NCBI GenBank assembly: GCA_022825505.1
Contig: JAJDWR010000006.1
Span: forward strand, 1-64,000
Origin: Gammaproteobacteria bacterium
Lineage (GTDB): Bacteria; Pseudomonadota; Gammaproteobacteria; Steroidobacterales; Rariloculaceae
Direction of reading: 5' to 3'
DNA: 64,000 bases
Below, one piece after another: positions 62,906-64,000 of the stretch (the stretch's first letter is position 1; the number at the start of each line of letters is the position of its first letter). Made by a program: the position numbers and the translations under genes. A model generated the notes under the pieces. It did not search any database. It had not been told where the DNA came from and saw only the letters and a program-made list of their open reading frames with translations.

Positions 62906-63745
62906 ATGCCAGTGCTGTTCAACTTCGATGACGTGGATGCCATTCCCGTGACGCAGGGCGTGACCCGACGCGCGCTGATCACACCCGAGCGCGTGGGAAG
63001 CGACTGCATCGCGCTGGACCGCTGGGCCATGAATGCGGGCTCAAGCCTGGAGGTGAAGGTCAGTGAGGCCGATCTGGCGTGGTTTCAATTGCTGGAAGGA
63101 GCTGCCGTTCTCGACGGCAGCGAAGGCCGGCATCGACTGGATACCTCGCATGTCGTCTTTCTTCCACCCGGCTTTTCCGGAGATCTGACCAGCGAGCCGG
63201 GAGCGGCGGTTCTGTATGGGCGCGTGCCCGACGTGAACCGCTTCGACCCGGCATTCGAGGCATCGCGCCCCGGATTCCGGTGCGTCGACTGGCGGGCCGA
63301 ACCCATGCTCGACTCCGAGCATGACGCGCGAAAACGCATCTACCTCGTCACGCCTACCCTGTTCGGCACCCGGGCTGTCAAGGGCGAAATGATCATCTAT
63401 CCGCCCGGCACGCAGGCATCCAACCACCACCACGAGGGCGCGGAGCACTTTCAGTACATCATCAGCGGCAGGGGCACGGCCCTTCTGAGCGAGGAACCCC
63501 ACCCGATTCGAGCCGGCGACACGTTGTACAACTATGAATTCGAAAGGCACAACTTCGTCAACGACGGCGACGAGGATCTCGTGTTTGTCGAGTACTTCGT
63601 CCCTGCCGAGTGCCGCACGGTCTGGGTCAACCCGGAGTTGGTCTGCGCGTGGCTGCCGACCGGCAAGAATATCGATGGCGGCGCACCTTCCAGGGAGATA
63701 ACCGCGCACAGTTCCGCCGAGACGGTCAACCCCACCGGCGTATAG
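62906..63745 (+). CDS. Bicupin-type cytoplasmic protein
   Basis: A 279-residue protein from the ATG at 62906 with AGAGGAA upstream and no signal peptide. The C-terminal cupin has SNHHHEGAEHFQYIISGRG and FERHNFVNDGDE, giving the metal-binding His/Glu set. The N-terminal half (EADLAWFQLLEGAAVLDG) is a second, degenerate cupin without the His residues. Such proteins include ring-cleaving dioxygenases, but the substrate is not clear. It is divergent from the TonB receptor gene. Confidence 0.75.
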   Translation: MPVLFNFDDVDAIPVTQGVTRRALITPERVGSDCIALDRWAMNAGSSLEVKVSEADLAWFQLLEGAAVLDGSEGRHRLDTSHVVFLPPGFSGDLTSEPGAAVLYGRVPDVNRFDPAFEASRPGFRCVDWRAEPMLDSEHDARKRIYLVTPTLFGTRAVKGEMIIYPPGTQASNHHHEGAEHFQYIISGRGTALLSEEPHPIRAGDTLYNYEFERHNFVNDGDEDLVFVEYFVPAECRTVWVNPELVCAWLPTGKNIDGGAPSREITAHSSAETVNPTGV

Positions 63746-63840
63746 CCGCCATCGGCAAGCGTCCAGGCCTTATACTTACGTCCGCCTCCGGAGTACCCTG
63801 CCGGGGCAATCCACAAGGCGACCGGGAGCGGGACTTTCAA

Positions 63841-64000
63841 ATGAGCGACATTTACGCCAGCAACGCGCGCATGATGGGATTCTCGCTGCCCGCCCTGGGG
63901 CTGAACTCCCTGTTGGTATCGGTCTTCGTATTCCTGCCGGCCCTGTACGCCGAACAGCAGGGACTCGGCGCCGCCACGGTCGGGCTGGTCTTCCTGCTGG
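63841..64000 (+). CDS. MFS transporter, 3' part outside window
   Basis: An ATG at 63841 opens a frame that runs off the right edge. The 53 visible residues (MGFSLPALGLNSLLVSVFVFLPALYAEQQ, then TVGLVFLL) are the first membrane helix and loop of an MFS or GPH-type sugar/cation symporter. Too short for a specific call. Confidence 0.65.
   Translation, partial: MSDIYASNARMMGFSLPALGLNSLLVSVFVFLPALYAEQQGLGAATVGLVFLL

Overview
This is a GC-rich 64 kb chromosomal window, probably from an uncultured marine or host-associated gammaproteobacterium. The assignment rests on the intact order rpoE-rseA-rseB-rseC-lepB-rnc-era-recO-pdxJ-acpS, the sdhC-D-A-B-E-ygfX cluster, and nagZ, rlmD, csiV, djlA and ygfZ. 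No tRNA, rRNA, CRISPR array or insertion sequence was recognised.

Layout. 1-1.7 kb: the end of an Rpn-type nuclease and a VapBC toxin-antitoxin pair whose start codon sits inside a palindromic operator. 1.8-21.8 kb: accessory metabolism. It holds an EF-hand arylsulfotransferase-like protein, a TonB receptor with a sulfatase, GST plus LysR, a P450/arylsulfotransferase operon facing an MFS exporter, a lone OLD-type ATPase-TOPRIM protein, a Tat-exported sulfite-oxidase-type enzyme, an orphan molybdenum hydroxylase large subunit and a secreted DUF6152 fusion protein.

22-26.2 kb is the most striking part. A secreted redoxin-DsbD-alpha fusion has an in-frame TGA exactly where the first Cys of a CxxC motif belongs (UPFC). 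A good bacterial SECIS candidate lies 21 nt after it. About 0.8 kb downstream lies selD, fused to an NADH-dehydrogenase-like flavoprotein. I read the first gene as a selenoprotein that automatic ORF calling splits in two. Between the two genes are an MNT nucleotidyltransferase and a broken HepT partner.

26-48 kb is mostly core: a beta-barrel protein, djlA, csiV, purine salvage (methylthioinosine phosphorylase, HGPRT), a second DUF6152 protein, an L,D-transpeptidase with nagZ, rlmD with an in-frame 24-bp minisatellite, then the lepB/era/pdxJ and rpoE/rse operons, the succinate dehydrogenase operon and ygfZ. 48-64 kb is again accessory and largely periplasmic: twin DUF1554 proteins, an operon for a cyclase, a diheme cytochrome and a PQQ dehydrogenase, a YeeE/YedE transporter, a split version of the DUF6152 fusion, a secreted cupin, an M28-like protein that lacks its Glu pair, a SoxC/SoxD-like pair, a TonB receptor, a bicupin and the start of an MFS gene.

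Recurring themes are extracytoplasmic redox and organosulfur chemistry (two sulfotransferase-like proteins, one sulfatase, two sulfite-oxidase-type enzymes, one sulfur transporter), secreted DUF6152 proteins, and short tandem repeats, two of them inside otherwise conserved genes. All function calls come from reading motifs by eye; no database search was run.
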